Counted from the stretch's first letter, positions 19,542 through 30,413 are shown. The stretch is DNA of 64,000 bases from CAWKOH01 sp963851245 (GCA_963851245.1 CAWKOH010000004.1:186001-250000); one strand, 5' to 3'. Notes: generated by a model from the sequence alone, not told the origin. Numbers and translations: made by a program.

Positions 19542-22443
19542 GTGGATGGTGCAACCTCAGTCCGAGTCGGCAACGGGATCGACGGCGGGTCCTTCGTGAT
19601 CGACGACGACCTGCCTGAGGAGATCCGCGAGCTGGCCGACGATATCGCCACGCTTGTCCGAGGTGGGGACAGCATAGACGGTGCTCTCGGTCGGCTCCGA
19701 TACGTGCCTATGGATGTACGAAACGAAGCCCGTCGCCTCTACGAGAGACGTGTAGGCCGCATTAGGGACCTAGAGGATCCGCGGGCCCTCGTGGAGCCGT
19801 CCTTGTGGGACTCCGAATGGTATGCGGGCCCACGCCCGGGGGATAGCTTCTGGCCGGCACTGCGTGCGGCTCGCACCCGGGACGGGTCCGCGGCTAGCGC
19901 AGGCGGTTGGAGGCTGTGGATAACGCATCCAGTCGCATAGTGGGTCTCCTCCGGCCTCCGGGCGCCGAGTGCGATAAGACACCAGAGGTCTTGTGCTTGG
20001 TTACGTCCAGAGTGGTAAGACCACCAACTTCATGAGCGTGATCGCCAAGGCGGCCGACGTCGGGGTACCGGCTATTTGTGGTCCTATCCGGAATCACAGA
20101 CAACCTCCGGACCCAAACCGAGGAGAGGCTCGAGAACCTGCTCGTCGATGGCATGGAGCAGAACTGGTTCCGCCTGACTGGGGTCGATCACGACTTTCTC
20201 GATCCGGGTAATGCGGCGAACCTCCTCAGCCGAACTGATGACCGGAAACTGGCGGTTATAAAGAAGAACCCCTACCGTCTCCGGCGATTTCTGCGCTGGC
20301 TCGATACTGCAGGTCAGTTGGTTCTTGAAACCTGCCCAATACTCATAATCGATGATGAAGCTGATCAAGCGAGCATCGACGTAGGCACTAACGGGCGGAC
20401 GTCTCGGATCAATGGACTAATCAAGCAGATACTCGCGAAGCCGAAAGCAGCTTACGTTGCTTACACAGCCACCCCATTTGCCAATATTTTGATTGACCCC
20501 GGCAACTACGAGGATCTCTATCCCCGAGACTTCATCGTTGAACTCTCGAAGCCCGACGGCTACTCCGGTGCTGAACAGCTGTTCGGCCGAGAGCGTTTGG
20601 ATCCCGATGAAGATGAAGCGGTGACTGACGGATTAGATGTGATTCGGCATGTTGATCCGAGTGAGATGGTAGATCTCGTCCCGCCGAGAGACCCGATCAA
20701 ACTCGAACAATGGGACCCCGATGTGACTCCACAGTTGGCTAGGGCGATCCGCTGGTTCGTACTCGCCACGGCTGCACGAAAACACCGGCACACTGGCAAT
20801 CGGCATTCCACGATGCTGATCCACACGTCCATGTTGTCGACGGCACACAACCGGATGCGCCAGCCCGTGGAGATCTACCTTGCTGCACTTCGAGCGCGCT
20901 GGGACAATGGGGACGATTCCCTCGTGACCGAGTTATGCGAGCAGTGGCTAGCCGAGTCGGCCAGAGTGCCTGCGTCTACATTCGGGCTTTCAACGGACAC
21001 TTGGGACGATATCGCCGCGCATATAGGGGCTGTCTTAGCCGAAATCAGAGTGATCATTGATAATTACACCTCGTCAGAGAGGCTCTTATATTCAAGCGAT
21101 GGTCCACCAATAACGGCGATTGTGATCGGGGGGAACACCCTTTCCCGTGGCCTGACCTTGGAGGGCCTTGTCTGCAGCTTCTTCGTACGAGCAGCATCAG
21201 CATATGACACCCTGCTCCAGATGGGTAGATGGTTCGGCTATCGGACTGGCTATCCAGACTTAACCCGGATATGGATGACCGAGGACCTTGAATCCTGGTT
21301 TTTCGCACCGGCGACCGTGGAGGAGGAGATTAGACGGGAGATCAGACGTTACGAGCAGTTCCAGTTGCGACCCACCGATGTTCCCGTTCGAATTCGCGTC
21401 CACCCTGCGATGGCCGTAACCTCGGCAGCAAAGATGCGCAGCGCTGTCCCTGCCAGAGTGAGCTTTAGTCAGGAGCGGGAACAGACAATTCTTTTCAATC
21501 ACCGTGACGCCGCGTGGCTTGATCACAACATAGAGGCCACTCGACGTCTATTTGTCGGATGCCTTGCCGAAGGCAGGCGAGAGAAGCGAGGTGACGCCCG
21601 ATAAGAGGTTTGTGTTCCGAGACGTTACCAGTGAACGCATCCGTGCATTCCTGACTGACTACTGGTTCCATGGAGCACGCGTACCGCCTTAGGGCTGATC
21701 TCCTCGTCGGTTATCTCGACGAGCAGAACGACCAAGGTTTTCTAAGGCACCGGAATGTAGTGGTCATGGGTCACCCGAGAGATGTTCGTGGCCGCGATAG
21801 ACCTTGGCTTCGTGGAGAGAGCGAACTTGATAGAGCGGAGCAGGCTCGACATGCCGAGTATTCCCTACGCGAATATCAAGTCACTCGTATCCACTCTTGA
21901 CCGAGTCGCCGATCTCGATGTTCCCAGGGAGGAGATTCGTAGGAGGCTGGGCTCTCAACCCGAAGACAAGCGACTTGCGGAGTACCGTGAAGACGTCCTC
22001 GGCGACGTCGGCCTGTTGTGCGTATATCCGATCTCCAAGAACTCCCAGCCCCGAGATAGGAGTTTGGCGCCGCCGGCTTCGAAGCCCAGGCTCCCGTTGA
22101 ATGCGGTGGACGACGTCATTGGCCTCGGCATTTTCTTCCCTCGGGCCCGTGGGGTGGTGAGAGAGCACACCTACCTGTCTCGCGGACCTATCAGGTATCG
22201 AGCGAGAGTCCGACGACGCCGACATAGCTGCAATTTGACTATGCCGACGAGGCCGTCGGTGAAGCGTCTGCCGAGGCAGTAGCCGCGACGCTCGGACGAG
22301 GCTCATCCGAGGATGCCTTCTCGGTGCTCGAGGGCGAGACCGCCCGTCGGGGAGGCGTGGTCGTGAGGGACACCGACGTCCGCGTTGAAGGCGGCATCGT
22401 GGCGCACGCCATCGATTCCAATGGGCGGAGGCGCATCTTCTGA
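19542..22443 (+). CDS. Z1-domain SF2 helicase/ATPase, frameshifted
   Basis: Joined frames give a protein of about 960 residues typical of Z1 proteins. Walker A is in LGYVQSGKTTNFMSVIAKA (about 19993). Then come VVLSGITDNLRTQTEERL, the DEAD-like LIIDDEADQASI, motif III AYTATPFANILID, motif V IGGNTLSRGLTLEGL and motif VI QMGRWFGYRTGY. The C-terminal part reads YLDEQNDQGFLRHRNVVVMG and LLCVYPISKN, ending at the TGA at 22441. It is probably the DNA translocase of the surrounding restriction system. Frameshifts lie near 19930, 20075 (in ATTTG), 21600, 21690 and 22170. The central 508 codons are uninterrupted. Confidence 0.8.
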
Positions 22444-23262
22444 TTCCGGTCAGCGTCGGACTACCCCGCATACGAGGAATCTCACGAGCCCGGCGTCTCT
22501 CTTCGAACGCACAACCTCCTCGATACCGGATTGGAGACAAGGTACGTTGACGTCCGCGTGCGAGGTACCAAGTCTACGCGACCTGTTCTCAAGTCTCTGC
22601 GACGACATGCTTGGCGAGATCTTGAGCGAACCTGATAGGCCCGGCCCAGCATGCGTCTCGGGTACTCGAGCGTTGGCGCGTCCTGTTGGCGCCAGGGGGG
22701 GGGGGGGGGGGGGGGGGGGGCCTGGAGCAGCTGCCGATCGCCGGCCTTCTTCGCGGAGTTGCATTACTTCGAGCGACTCGCCCGTCACGATCCCGTACCG
22801 AGCGCTCCAGATCTGGGCCGGTCCCGACGAATCGCGGCATGATTTCAGTTCGGGGTCGAGCTTGCTCTGTCGAGATCAAGGCGACAACCGCAAGGACGGC
22901 TTGGTTGGTGGATATCCACGGCTTAACGCAACTGGAGCCACCAGCCGGGAGGGGCTCTGTACCTGCGAATCGAACGTTTGGAGTCGCAGCAAACCGGCGG
23001 GGACAGTGTGCCCGATGCAATCGAGCGGGATTTTGCGTGTCGCCGGAGTTCCTACCCCTCAGCTGCTACGAAGAGTGGAGGAGTACGGCTACGCACCTGC
23101 AGACGCTGAACACCTTCCAGAAAGGTGCGCTTCGCTGAACTCGAGTGCCGCACTTATCTTGTTGACCAAAGTCTTCCGAGACTTGTCCGGATGTCGATCG
23201 TGCCAGCGGACACGCTAGAACGCTTAACCAGAGTCGAGTACACGATTGATCTGTATCGGTAG
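22444..23262 (+). CDS. PD-(D/E)XK motif (DUF4420-like) nuclease, frameshifted, contains poly-G run
   Basis: The joined frames resemble DUF4420 proteins of restriction clusters. The segment YVDVRVRGTKSTRPVLKSLC is followed by CDDMLGEI and then ERWRVLLAPG. After the poly-G run come AELHYFERLARHD and LQIWAGPDESRHDF, with the first acidic residue of the nuclease motif. Next is VEIKATTARTAWLVDIHGLT, which supplies ExK. The tail is LRIERLESQQTGGDSVPDAI then VRMSIVPADTLERLTRVEY, ending in a TAG at 23260. It is the likely cleaving subunit and lies directly downstream of the Z1 gene. The start is not identifiable, and the N-terminal 70-100 residues expected for the family seem to be missing. Confidence 0.6.
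22695..22720. repeat. Run of 26 consecutive G
   Basis: Twenty-six uninterrupted G residues lie inside the DUF4420-like gene, where family members have an ordinary linker. In frame they would encode polyglycine. Such a run is most easily explained as a sequencing or assembly artefact, though a phase-variable tract cannot be excluded from sequence alone. Confidence 0.95.
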
Positions 23263-23324
23263 AGCCGCCTGTGCCTTTGACCGAGGCCTTCCACTGTTGC
23301 CATCGAGCAGGGGGTTCTCCGCTG

Positions 23325-24729
23325 ATGGTGTCGAGACGTCGATTGACTCTTTATTCGGAGCCGTATCAACCTATCGGGAATATCGACGCCCGAGCCGCCA
23401 AGCGAGCTATGGGAAAGTCCTCACTGGATCCTTGGACCATCTTTCTTAGGGAGACCCTGCAGAACAGCTGGGACGCGAAGCTACGCGACCACGGGCCCAT
23501 CTCATTCCGAGCGGACGCTTGGTGGGCGACCGTGGACCAGCAGCGTACCCTCCGTACGGGGGTGTTCTCCGAGACGCCACCCGACCTTGATCTCGATGCC
23601 GCGCTGGGCGACGAAGAACGCGGTCGATGTCCCATCCATCAGGTTCTCCTTCACCTACGAGGGGAAGGAAGTTCAACGGCCGGAACCGGTCGAGCACCCA
23701 GTCCTGCGGCATTATGTAAATGCCTACCGACGAGCCTTGGATGTGCTGAAGTCACCACCCGGCGATCCTCCACCGAGTAGCTGGCCATGGGAGTTGCATG
23801 AGATTGCTTCGCAACGACCTGCTCGTCGGCTTGGAGCCGCCGCTTTTAGAAGGTTCCCACCAATACAGGGACCCATGAATGATTCTCCCTTCGGGGACGT
23901 CAGCTCCTACGAAATTGCCCTGACGCGAAATCCGGGGGACTTATCGTGAAGATACCTGGATGTTCCCCGACATCCTGATGGGCAGAGCACGGCAGGGATC
24001 TTCGTGGCCGATCCTCACCTAGACCAAGAGTTCGCCGCATCCGAACCGGTCGCGCACGACGAGCGGGTTCCTGCCAACCTTCAGCTGGAGAAGTATGAAC
24101 GAAATCCCAGTCAAGCAGGCCTTAGACAAGGTGCGGGAAGCGCTCCGAGCGCTGTCCGCCGGAATCTGTAGCTGATCGCGGAACCGTGCATCTTTGCAGG
24201 GACGGCTCGTCTTTCTAGCTATCTAGGTGGAATCCTCACCGGTCAGTCAGGTACGGGCGCAACCCAAACGGAGGGCCTACTGGCTCTGTCCAGCGCGAGT
24301 TCAGAGCAGAAACAGTCTGGTGCCCTCCAATCCGGAATGGGTTCGCGGCAGCGGCTACAACCCTCGCAAGAGGAAGGTGAGCATCGAGTTCCTCGGTGGA
24401 TCCACAGCTCCTCGTTGACGATTCTGGTGAGGCCGCTGTCGACTTCCGCTTTCGAGGTGAAGAATCGGGGAGGCGATCTGACTGTCATCCGAGCCGAGCC
24501 CAAGGTCGTGCTGGACGGGAACGCGGTCGAGACCCGAACTGATTCACCCGTCGGAGCATCGTATCCCAGGCTGATCGGTTGGACCGACTTGGAGGCTGGG
24601 ACATTCGAGTGCGAAAGCGATTTAATGCTGCGTGCTGAAGACGGGGATAGATGGTCTGTCCGCTTGTCCCAGCCCCCGGACACGGCCGTGTCCGTGGTGC
24701 TTTCCTCCGTCTCGGAAGCTTACGGATGA
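23325..24729 (+). CDS. Second GHKL-ATPase-like protein of the restriction cluster, frameshifted
   Basis: The N-terminal segment AKRAMGKSSLDPWTIFLRET followed by LQNSWDAKLRDHGPISF looks like a GHKL ATPase N-box (LRETLQNSWDA). Further frames contain SFGDVSSYEIALTRNP-like text (about 23880), AASEPVAHDE (about 24040) and RNPSQAGLRQG/NPVKQALDKVREALRAL (about 24105). They end with LIGWTDLEAGTFECESDLML and RLSQPPDTAVSVVLSSVSE. The G1 (DxGxG) and G2 motifs were not found, perhaps because of damage between 23600 and 23880. The stop overlaps the next start by ATGA, which indicates one operon. The function is inferred only from the N-box and context. Confidence 0.45.
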
Positions 24730-25959
24730 GAACTCCGGTTTCTCTGGGATTTCGTACTCCTCGGCCCAGGGAGGATCGACAGTGGTCCCATGGTGTGTTC
24801 CCTCGTGCAGGTGGAAATCTGGTCGAAGACCCCGCGGTATCTCCCTAACTGGGACTACCTGACTCCGATCTCGGTCACCAGAGACATAGAGGTGGATCTC
24901 CAAGGACTGTTGTCAGATTGTGCGCTCGCACCCGACGCGCTAGCTGGAGCGACCATATGTTGGCATTCGACTAGGACCAACCTGCGAGGCGCGATAGAGG
25001 TCACCGCTCTTAACGACGGGCCTAATACAGTGACCGGAGTCATTGACGGGACGCTACTCGGCGGACGCCTAACTCTGGACACCAAAGTCGTTCTGATGAG
25101 GCCCGGTTCTGGTTCGGCCCCGATGGCGCCACGAAGGCCAGGCAGCACCCTCTGGGCGAAGACCACTCGTTTTGACCTAGAGGGCACCGACGCCCGCTTC
25201 CCCGTTCTTCCACTCTCATTCTCTGCTTCCGGAATAGCAGGTGGCCGGAAGGGTGCGTGGGCTCTCGTCGTCGAGAATCCTGACCTTTCGTCCCTCGCCG
25301 TAGGTAGTCTCCGTTTATATCTCAATACCGATCATCCAGCCATTGGTTCCCTGCTGGACTCAGCCGATTCCCCAGAGAACCGATGGGTGCAAGAGTTCCT
25401 TCGATATGACACTGCTCGGCAACTTGTCACAGCGGCACTGGCTAATGACGAACTACGAACAGGCATAGAGTACGACTCGGGGTATGCAGCCGATGAGGGA
25501 GTCTGGTCGTTCATGTCCCAGTCCTCCTGCCCGACGTGTCCTTTTGGCGGTGGCCGAACAGGGACCAGCGGGAGAACTACGAGCGGATCATCGGGCGGCC
25601 GCGGAATGTCTTCCGTCGCCTCTACTGCGTGCCGGCCCTTCCCGTTCGGCGCAGGCACCGAGGACCCCACGGCTCGGCTAACCGAGGACGAGACGGTGGC
25701 AATACTCGAACGGCCTACGATTGGCGGAGATCCTCGAGTTGCTCGCGGTATAGCTGTGAGACACTTGGCTATCTCCGACCTCGAACCAGGAATACGCAGG
25801 ACCACTCTCATGCGAGAAGTGATGAAGCGCATTCGCCGCCTTACACCGATAGTGACGTTGGCGGCCCTCTCCGACCAAGACCTTGAGGACCTAGTGTCCG
25901 ATGTATTCTGCACCGCAGTTTCATCTTTAAAAACGGATACCGCTGTCATGCCCAGTTAG
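24726..25959 (+). CDS. Unrecognised protein coupled to the GHKL-like gene
   Basis: An ATG at 24726 overlaps the preceding TGA. After a frameshift near 24790 the frame runs 389 codons: LGFRTPR..., VEIWSKTPRYLPNWDYLTPI, then a beta-rich middle (IEVTALNDGPNTVTGVIDGT), then ENRWVQEFLRYDTARQLVTA and a helical C-terminus (LMREVMKRIRRLTPIVTLAA). The stretch around 25500-25640 (SCPTCPFGGGRTGTSG...) appears to be read out of frame, so two further indels are likely. No catalytic motif is evident. It may be an accessory subunit of the restriction cluster. Confidence 0.5.
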
Positions 25960-26580
25960 GGATTCGGAGACCATAGACTCTTTACAAGAGCGAGCGAACG
26001 TTGGGCCGACCAAGAACCTGGTTGTCTATGCGTTCGGGGTCGGGAGGCGAACTTCGGCAGAGGGCTGGGCTCTTCCACCGCGAGAACCCGCGGTGGCCGT
26101 CGCCAAGGCGCTACCGCTTCTGGCCTGGTACGGCACAACAGGCAACCTCGCATTATTCGACGTAGACAGGGACGAGGCCCGCCGAACCCTCAAAGACATC
26201 ACCGCGACCGAGTGGGCCGTTGTGGCGGCACAAGCATCTCGAGCAGGGTTTGACTGCGCTGTCCGAACTCGCTCGACCGCTAGTAGCTCCCAACGAGCGA
26301 CCAACTCCGGACTGGCGTTCGAGGTGGCCCGATCGGGCCTTGGTGAATTAACAGGAAGTGAGCGGGCTGTCTTGCGACGCATCGCTCCTGACATGGTGAC
26401 AGTCTGGAAGCTCGATGTTGTTCTGCACGGGAAGCTCGACCGTGATCGTAGACGAGGCGGCCGGGGAGCTGTCTCGGCGGATATCGAGCGTCAGGTCGGC
26501 GGTCGATGGACCGCTCGGAGCCGACGATCGATCGATGGCCTGCGCGCCCAAGCTCCAACCAGCTCCGGCACTCTCCTATG
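25960..26580 (+). CDS. Unrecognised last gene of the restriction cluster, frameshifted
   Basis: Downstream of the TAG at 25957 the coding-like frame reads LQERANVGPTKNLVVYAFGV, LPLLAWYGTTGNLALFDVDR and RTLKDITATEWAVVAAQASR. It then breaks near 26275 and again near 26420. No start codon is clear and no family was recognised. Same-strand placement immediately after the previous gene suggests it belongs to the operon. Confidence 0.35.
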
Positions 26581-26596
26581 AGACTTAGGGAAGACC

Positions 26597-26893
26597 CTAT
26601 CCGGGTCGGCCACCATGGTCAGGCGGAGCGACGATCGGACGGCTGGAAACCACCTCAACATTTGGCAGCGCAGCCAGGAGGGTGCAGACGGCTGACGACC
26701 GCCGGATGTTATGAATGGAGAGCAAATGCTGGTTGGTGATGCTCCCGTCCACCTGCAAGTGACGCCACCCCAGGTTGAGCATCCAGGCTGGCACGAGTTG
26801 GGGACCCGTTCCGGACTTGATCGACCGCTCGGTCTCGACCAGGACGCCGGCGTCAGAGACGTCGATGATCCTGTTCGGTTTGCCGTCGGCCAA
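26597..26893 (-). pseudogene. Fragment of an unidentified restriction-type protein C-terminus
   Basis: The minus-strand frame reads ADGKPNRIIDVSDAGVLVET, then PQLVPAWMLNLGWRHLQVDG and SITNQHLLSIHN. This looks like a winged-helix-like C-terminal module (a beta hairpin followed by helices and RRSSAVCTLLAALPNVEV). Nothing recognisable precedes it before the HNH gene at 27014, so it is probably a leftover fragment. Confidence 0.25.
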
Positions 26894-27013
26894 GTCATGA
26901 GAGTGTTCGCCGGCTCGACCGACGCCTCGAGGGCGAAGCAGCTCGGGCCCATCAGTTCAGCGCACGGCGACATTACGCCTCTTTTATAGCGTCTCGGTGA
27001 GTAACACGCCCGG

Positions 27014-28123
27014 CTACAGGGGTTCGAGGAGTTCGAGCAGCTCCAGGCGGTTGGCCTCGGTGACATTCTGCGGGGAGTTCCACACCAGGGAGCCGGCCGG
27101 CAGGTGGCCGTAGAGGCTTCGGGCCAGCGAGACCCTTCGGTCCCGGTCCGTCCGCCATTTCGACGCCACCGCCACGCCGGCCAGGTCGGCGCAGCGGGTG
27201 GTGAGCCGCTGGGCCCACCGGCGGAGGGGGAGCGGGCCCGGGACGTGGTCGGATTTGTGGCTGTTGCACGAGGCGTGGGCGATGACCAGGTTCTCGACGG
27301 CGTCATTGGGCCATCTGGACCAGGGGACGAAGTGGTCGATGGCTGACGCGCCCGAAAGTGAGTTCGAGCAATAGAAGCAACTGCCGTCTTGTAAGTCGAG
27401 CAGGTCCCTTCGCAGCGGTGAGGGGAAGGCGACCCGTTCGGCTCCGAAGAGGTGTTTTCGCAGGTCGTCCTCCATGAGGCCCAGTCCATTCAAGCCGGCG
27501 ACCATCCGGACCCAATGGAGCTCGACCAACGGACGGATGAGCGGCGAGAGCCGAAGCAGCTGGTCGCCTGCGTTGGGGCGTAAGCGCACCCTGGCGCCGT
27601 CATTGGCGACCAGGCGGGCAAGGGAGACGCCTTCGCCCCACTCCAGGTCGTAAAGAAACGGCTGCGGAACCCCGTCGACGGTTTGCAGCCGGACCAGCGG
27701 ATAACGGGCCACCGTCAACTCGACCACGTCGAGGACCTGCCGGACCTGGTCCGCGGGGAGCAACTCCTCGGCCGACTCCCACGTGTTGACATACGGGAGG
27801 GCGTTGAACGCCGATCGCAGAGCCTGGATGATGGTGGCCGACTTGTTGGTGATCTGACGCAGGTCGATGGGTCCGCTGGCAGCCGGGAACGGCCGCAGCT
27901 GGGGCCAGTACAGGCGGGCCACCTGTCGAGCCAGGGACCGGGTCGGGATCTCCGCGGGCGCTGCGCCCAGATGTGTCACCCCTTCGGCGCAGCAGTCCAT
28001 GAGAGCCATGAGCAGCGCCAGCTTGTAGGTGGCGGTCCGGCGACCCTCATCGATTACCGCCAGCAATCGCTCGACAAAACCAGTAACCCCGCCCTGAACA
28101 CCGCCTTCAAGATCATTCGACAT
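27014..28123 (-). CDS. HNH endonuclease domain protein
   Basis: This intact 369-residue protein has a large N-terminal helical region of unknown function (YKLALLMALMDCCAEG..., ARLYWPQLRPFP). An HNH nuclease domain lies around residues 245-300: GSCFYCSNSLSG with a CxxC zinc pair, IDHFVPWSRWPNDAVENLVI with the catalytic His, and AHASCNSHKSD with the second Cys and His. This layout is common in bacterial defence loci, where the protein is annotated simply as HNH endonuclease. It lies alone on the minus strand between the restriction cluster and an IS3 fragment. Confidence 0.8.
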   Translation of the reverse strand: MSNDLEGGVQGGVTGFVERLLAVIDEGRRTATYKLALLMALMDCCAEGVTHLGAAPAEIPTRSLARQVARLYWPQLRPFPAASGPIDLRQITNKSATIIQALRSAFNALPYVNTWESAEELLPADQVRQVLDVVELTVARYPLVRLQTVDGVPQPFLYDLEWGEGVSLARLVANDGARVRLRPNAGDQLLRLSPLIRPLVELHWVRMVAGLNGLGLMEDDLRKHLFGAERVAFPSPLRRDLLDLQDGSCFYCSNSLSGASAIDHFVPWSRWPNDAVENLVIAHASCNSHKSDHVPGPLPLRRWAQRLTTRCADLAGVAVASKWRTDRDRRVSLARSLYGHLPAGSLVWNSPQNVTEANRLELLELLEPL

Positions 28124-28241
28124 CAGCGGTTTAGCCGGCGGGCCACCTCATCGAGGATAACGGAGCGAGCGAGAACACTCGGTTTCTTACGGTTGACGGA
28201 CATCCACGAAGTGGGGCGTAGGTCCAGAAGGGATGTCCAGA

Positions 28242-28541
28242 ATGGAGACTGTGGCAAAGAAGAAGATCCGCCGCCATCGTCCTTCGCCCCCGAGCTCAAG
28301 GCCGAGATCGTGGAGCGTTGCCAAGCCGGTGACCGTTCGATCGGCCAGGTAGCCTGGGAATTCGATGTGGTCGGGTCACCGGTCCCTCGCTGGGTCGCCG
28401 AGATAGACGCGGGGCGGCGGGAGGGTGTGGCCAGCGACAAGCGGGAGGAGCTATCCCGGTTGCGCGCGAGAACGCCCGCTTGCAAGCCGCTGGCGATCTG
28501 CTCAAGAGAGCGACGGCTTTTTATGCAGAGTCGGGGGTATG
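28242..28541 (+). pseudogene. IS3-family OrfA fragment
   Basis: After one frameshift near 28285, the reading FAPELKAEIVERCQAGDRSI then GQVAWEFDVVGSPVPRWVAE matches the helix-turn-helix OrfA of IS3-type elements. The downstream ARLQAAGDLLKRATAFYAES is the usual OrfA leucine-zipper tail. No OrfB integrase follows, so only the 5' part of an element remains. Confidence 0.6.
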
Positions 28542-29201
28542 CAGAACGATCGGCGGGGCTGGCGGGGGGCTGGCTGAGCGGGCTGGCCAGGTCGGGTTCT
28601 GCGTAACCGCGGCAGTTGAGCCGATGCTTCCTCTCTCTAAATCGAGGGAGAGGAGAGCGAAGTGGGCAAACGGGCGAGAGCGGTTCCGACTGGGCCAATG
28701 GCAGGTCAGGCGCCGGTTTCGGGCGTAGTTGGTTGAGGTCGGTTATTGGTAGTCGGCGTACCAAGATGCACCTGAGCTTGCTGGTAGATCTGGATCGGTG
28801 GTTGCAATCGGAGGACTTGGCTGGACGAGTCGTATTCGGATGCGGTCGGAAGTTTCTTCGACGCTCGCCGTCAGCAGGCTCAAAACTCTGATCAGGAGCC
28901 ATCTGGTAGAGGTTCCTTCGAAGTGAGCGTCCCAGTGGCTTTCTGTGGCGGTTGGCCATCCTCGAGTCGAAGACGTGTCAGACTCAGAGGGGTGGTCTGA
29001 GCAAGGAGCGCGCCGAATCCTCATGCCCACGCACCGCTCGAACGTCCTGTTATGGCGTCCAGCTGGCAGCTTGAACAAGGTCGGCTCGACCTCTTACGGG
29101 CACTGGGCCTACGCCATGCTCAGGCACAGGGCATCAAAGATGTTCACTACCGGGGTTGGTGGTGCCTCTATTGGCGTCAAACTCACCGAACCTCAAGTCT
29201 G
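28542..29201. other. Region between IS3 fragment and DUF6361 operon
   Basis: This 660-base stretch should contain the promoter of the DUF6361 operon. An 85-codon frame ends in a TGA overlapping the DUF6361 ATG (TGATG), but it shows no family resemblance. No other feature was supported. Confidence 0.35.
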
Positions 29202-30413
29202 ATGCCGTCGCTGCTCGCCTGGCTCGACCACTCGGAGGATGACCAGCGACGCATGAGAGAGCTGGTCGCCCTTTTTGGCCAGGAGGAGAGCCGGGACGAG
29301 CTCGGCATCGGCGCAGTCCGCGATGCCTTTAGTGAGCGTCTCTTCCCGGTACGTCTGTCATCCAGACCCGGGCGAGGTATTTCCTGTTCGTTCCTTGGAT
29401 CTTTCGTGAGGGCGAGCGGCGCGGGCGGACTGGGGCGGCACTACGTCTATGGACCGAAAAGCGCGAACGGTGGTCGATCCCGGCCCTTAAGCGCGGGGGG
29501 AGACGAGGCAGGCCTGATCGGTCGGCGTGCAGGCGCCGGGGTGAAGATCCTTCCCTTGACGATTTACTGGGGCGGCCTCCAGACATTCGGGATTGTGCGT
29601 CATCCGGGGGGCCTCGACCAGGCCCTGCGTGGCATCTCGGGGGTCGGCGTTGAAGAGGCAGACGAGCTAGCAGAGCGACGAAGCAGCATTTGGCAGTCGA
29701 CCTTGCCAGAGCCGCCCCCGGGATTCTTCTCGTTTGAATCCGAGGATTTCGCTCTGAGCGCTGAGGAGGCAGAGTGGCTGGCCGAGCGCATCGCCGAGAC
29801 GGCCGGCGACTCTATGCTCGGCTACATGCTCTCCCATCGGCTGCAGCCCTTAGCCGACGCCGAGGCACCGTGGGAGGACCCTGCCGACGCTCACCTACCG
29901 GCCGAACTGAAGGCAATCGTCGAGCATGGGCGCTTGTTCTCACTCACCATCCATGGGGCTCTATTGCTCTATAATCTGCTCTTGGCCCGACGTGTGGATC
30001 AACTCGGTTACGAGGCGGGGGACCTGACTGGTCACTATGAGGATGCTCTACGAGCATGGTGGGCGGAAACGTCTGACGACGCCGGTGTCCAGCAGTGGGA
30101 CCGGCACGCGTTCTGGCAGATAGTTCAAAGGGCTCATCGGAATATAAGCCCTCTGACGGTCAATTGGGTCAATGCATGGCTCGACCGAATCTCAGACGGC
30201 TCGGCAGAGAAGGCCGCGACGGATGCCGGACTGTCGTCGCTCGTGGCGAGCCGCGAGCGACGGCTGAAGGGCCCCAAGTCCCGGCTTGTGAATGATCGAC
30301 TTCTTGCGAATTGGAGCGGCGGCTCGGGTACTGGCCGCTTGGTCTACCGATGGGGAACTGTCCAGAACCAGCTAGCCGATGTCTTTTCAGGACTCAATGG
30401 TGCTGGCTCCTGA
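29202..30413 (+). CDS. DUF6361 family protein, first gene of a PLD-helicase operon
   Basis: The protein starts MPSLLAWLDHSEDDQRRMRE and continues ELVALFGQEESRDELGIGAV and RDAFSERLFP, matching DUF6361 proteins. Between about 29345 and 29500 the frame slips twice (the intended reading includes VIQTRARYFLFVPWIFREGE). It then returns to LIGRRAGAGVKILPLTIYWG and GLQTFGIV. The C-terminal half is helical and ends LVYRWGTVQNQLADVFSG. The family function is unknown, although members occur beside PLD nucleases and helicases. The next start (30397) lies inside this gene, which indicates co-translation. The ATG at 29202 is chosen because the family begins at this MPS-LAWLDHSE motif. Confidence 0.75.
   Translation: MPSLLAWLDHSEDDQRRMRELVALFGQEESRDELGIGAVRDAFSERLFPVRLSSRPGRGISCSFLGSFVRASGAGGLGRHYVYGPKSANGGRSRPLSAGGDEAGLIGRRAGAGVKILPLTIYWGGLQTFGIVRHPGGLDQALRGISGVGVEEADELAERRSSIWQSTLPEPPPGFFSFESEDFALSAEEAEWLAERIAETAGDSMLGYMLSHRLQPLADAEAPWEDPADAHLPAELKAIVEHGRLFSLTIHGALLLYNLLLARRVDQLGYEAGDLTGHYEDALRAWWAETSDDAGVQQWDRHAFWQIVQRAHRNISPLTVNWVNAWLDRISDGSAEKAATDAGLSSLVASRERRLKGPKSRLVNDRLLANWSGGSGTGRLVYRWGTVQNQLADVFSGLNGAGS

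Noticed and set aside
22684..22724. Polyglycine segment as a real protein domain
   Set aside because: Family members have a normal linker there, and a pure 26-G tract with no synonymous variation is not how glycine-rich coding sequence looks.
26491..27489. A 332-codon minus-strand frame overlapping the HNH gene
   Set aside because: Its sequence is low-complexity Pro/Arg/Ser and shifted relative to the HNH coding frame, with no family resemblance.
28945..29202. An 85-codon ORF whose stop overlaps the DUF6361 start as a fourth operon gene
   Set aside because: No family resemblance, and the sequence overlaps other open frames of equal quality in this region.
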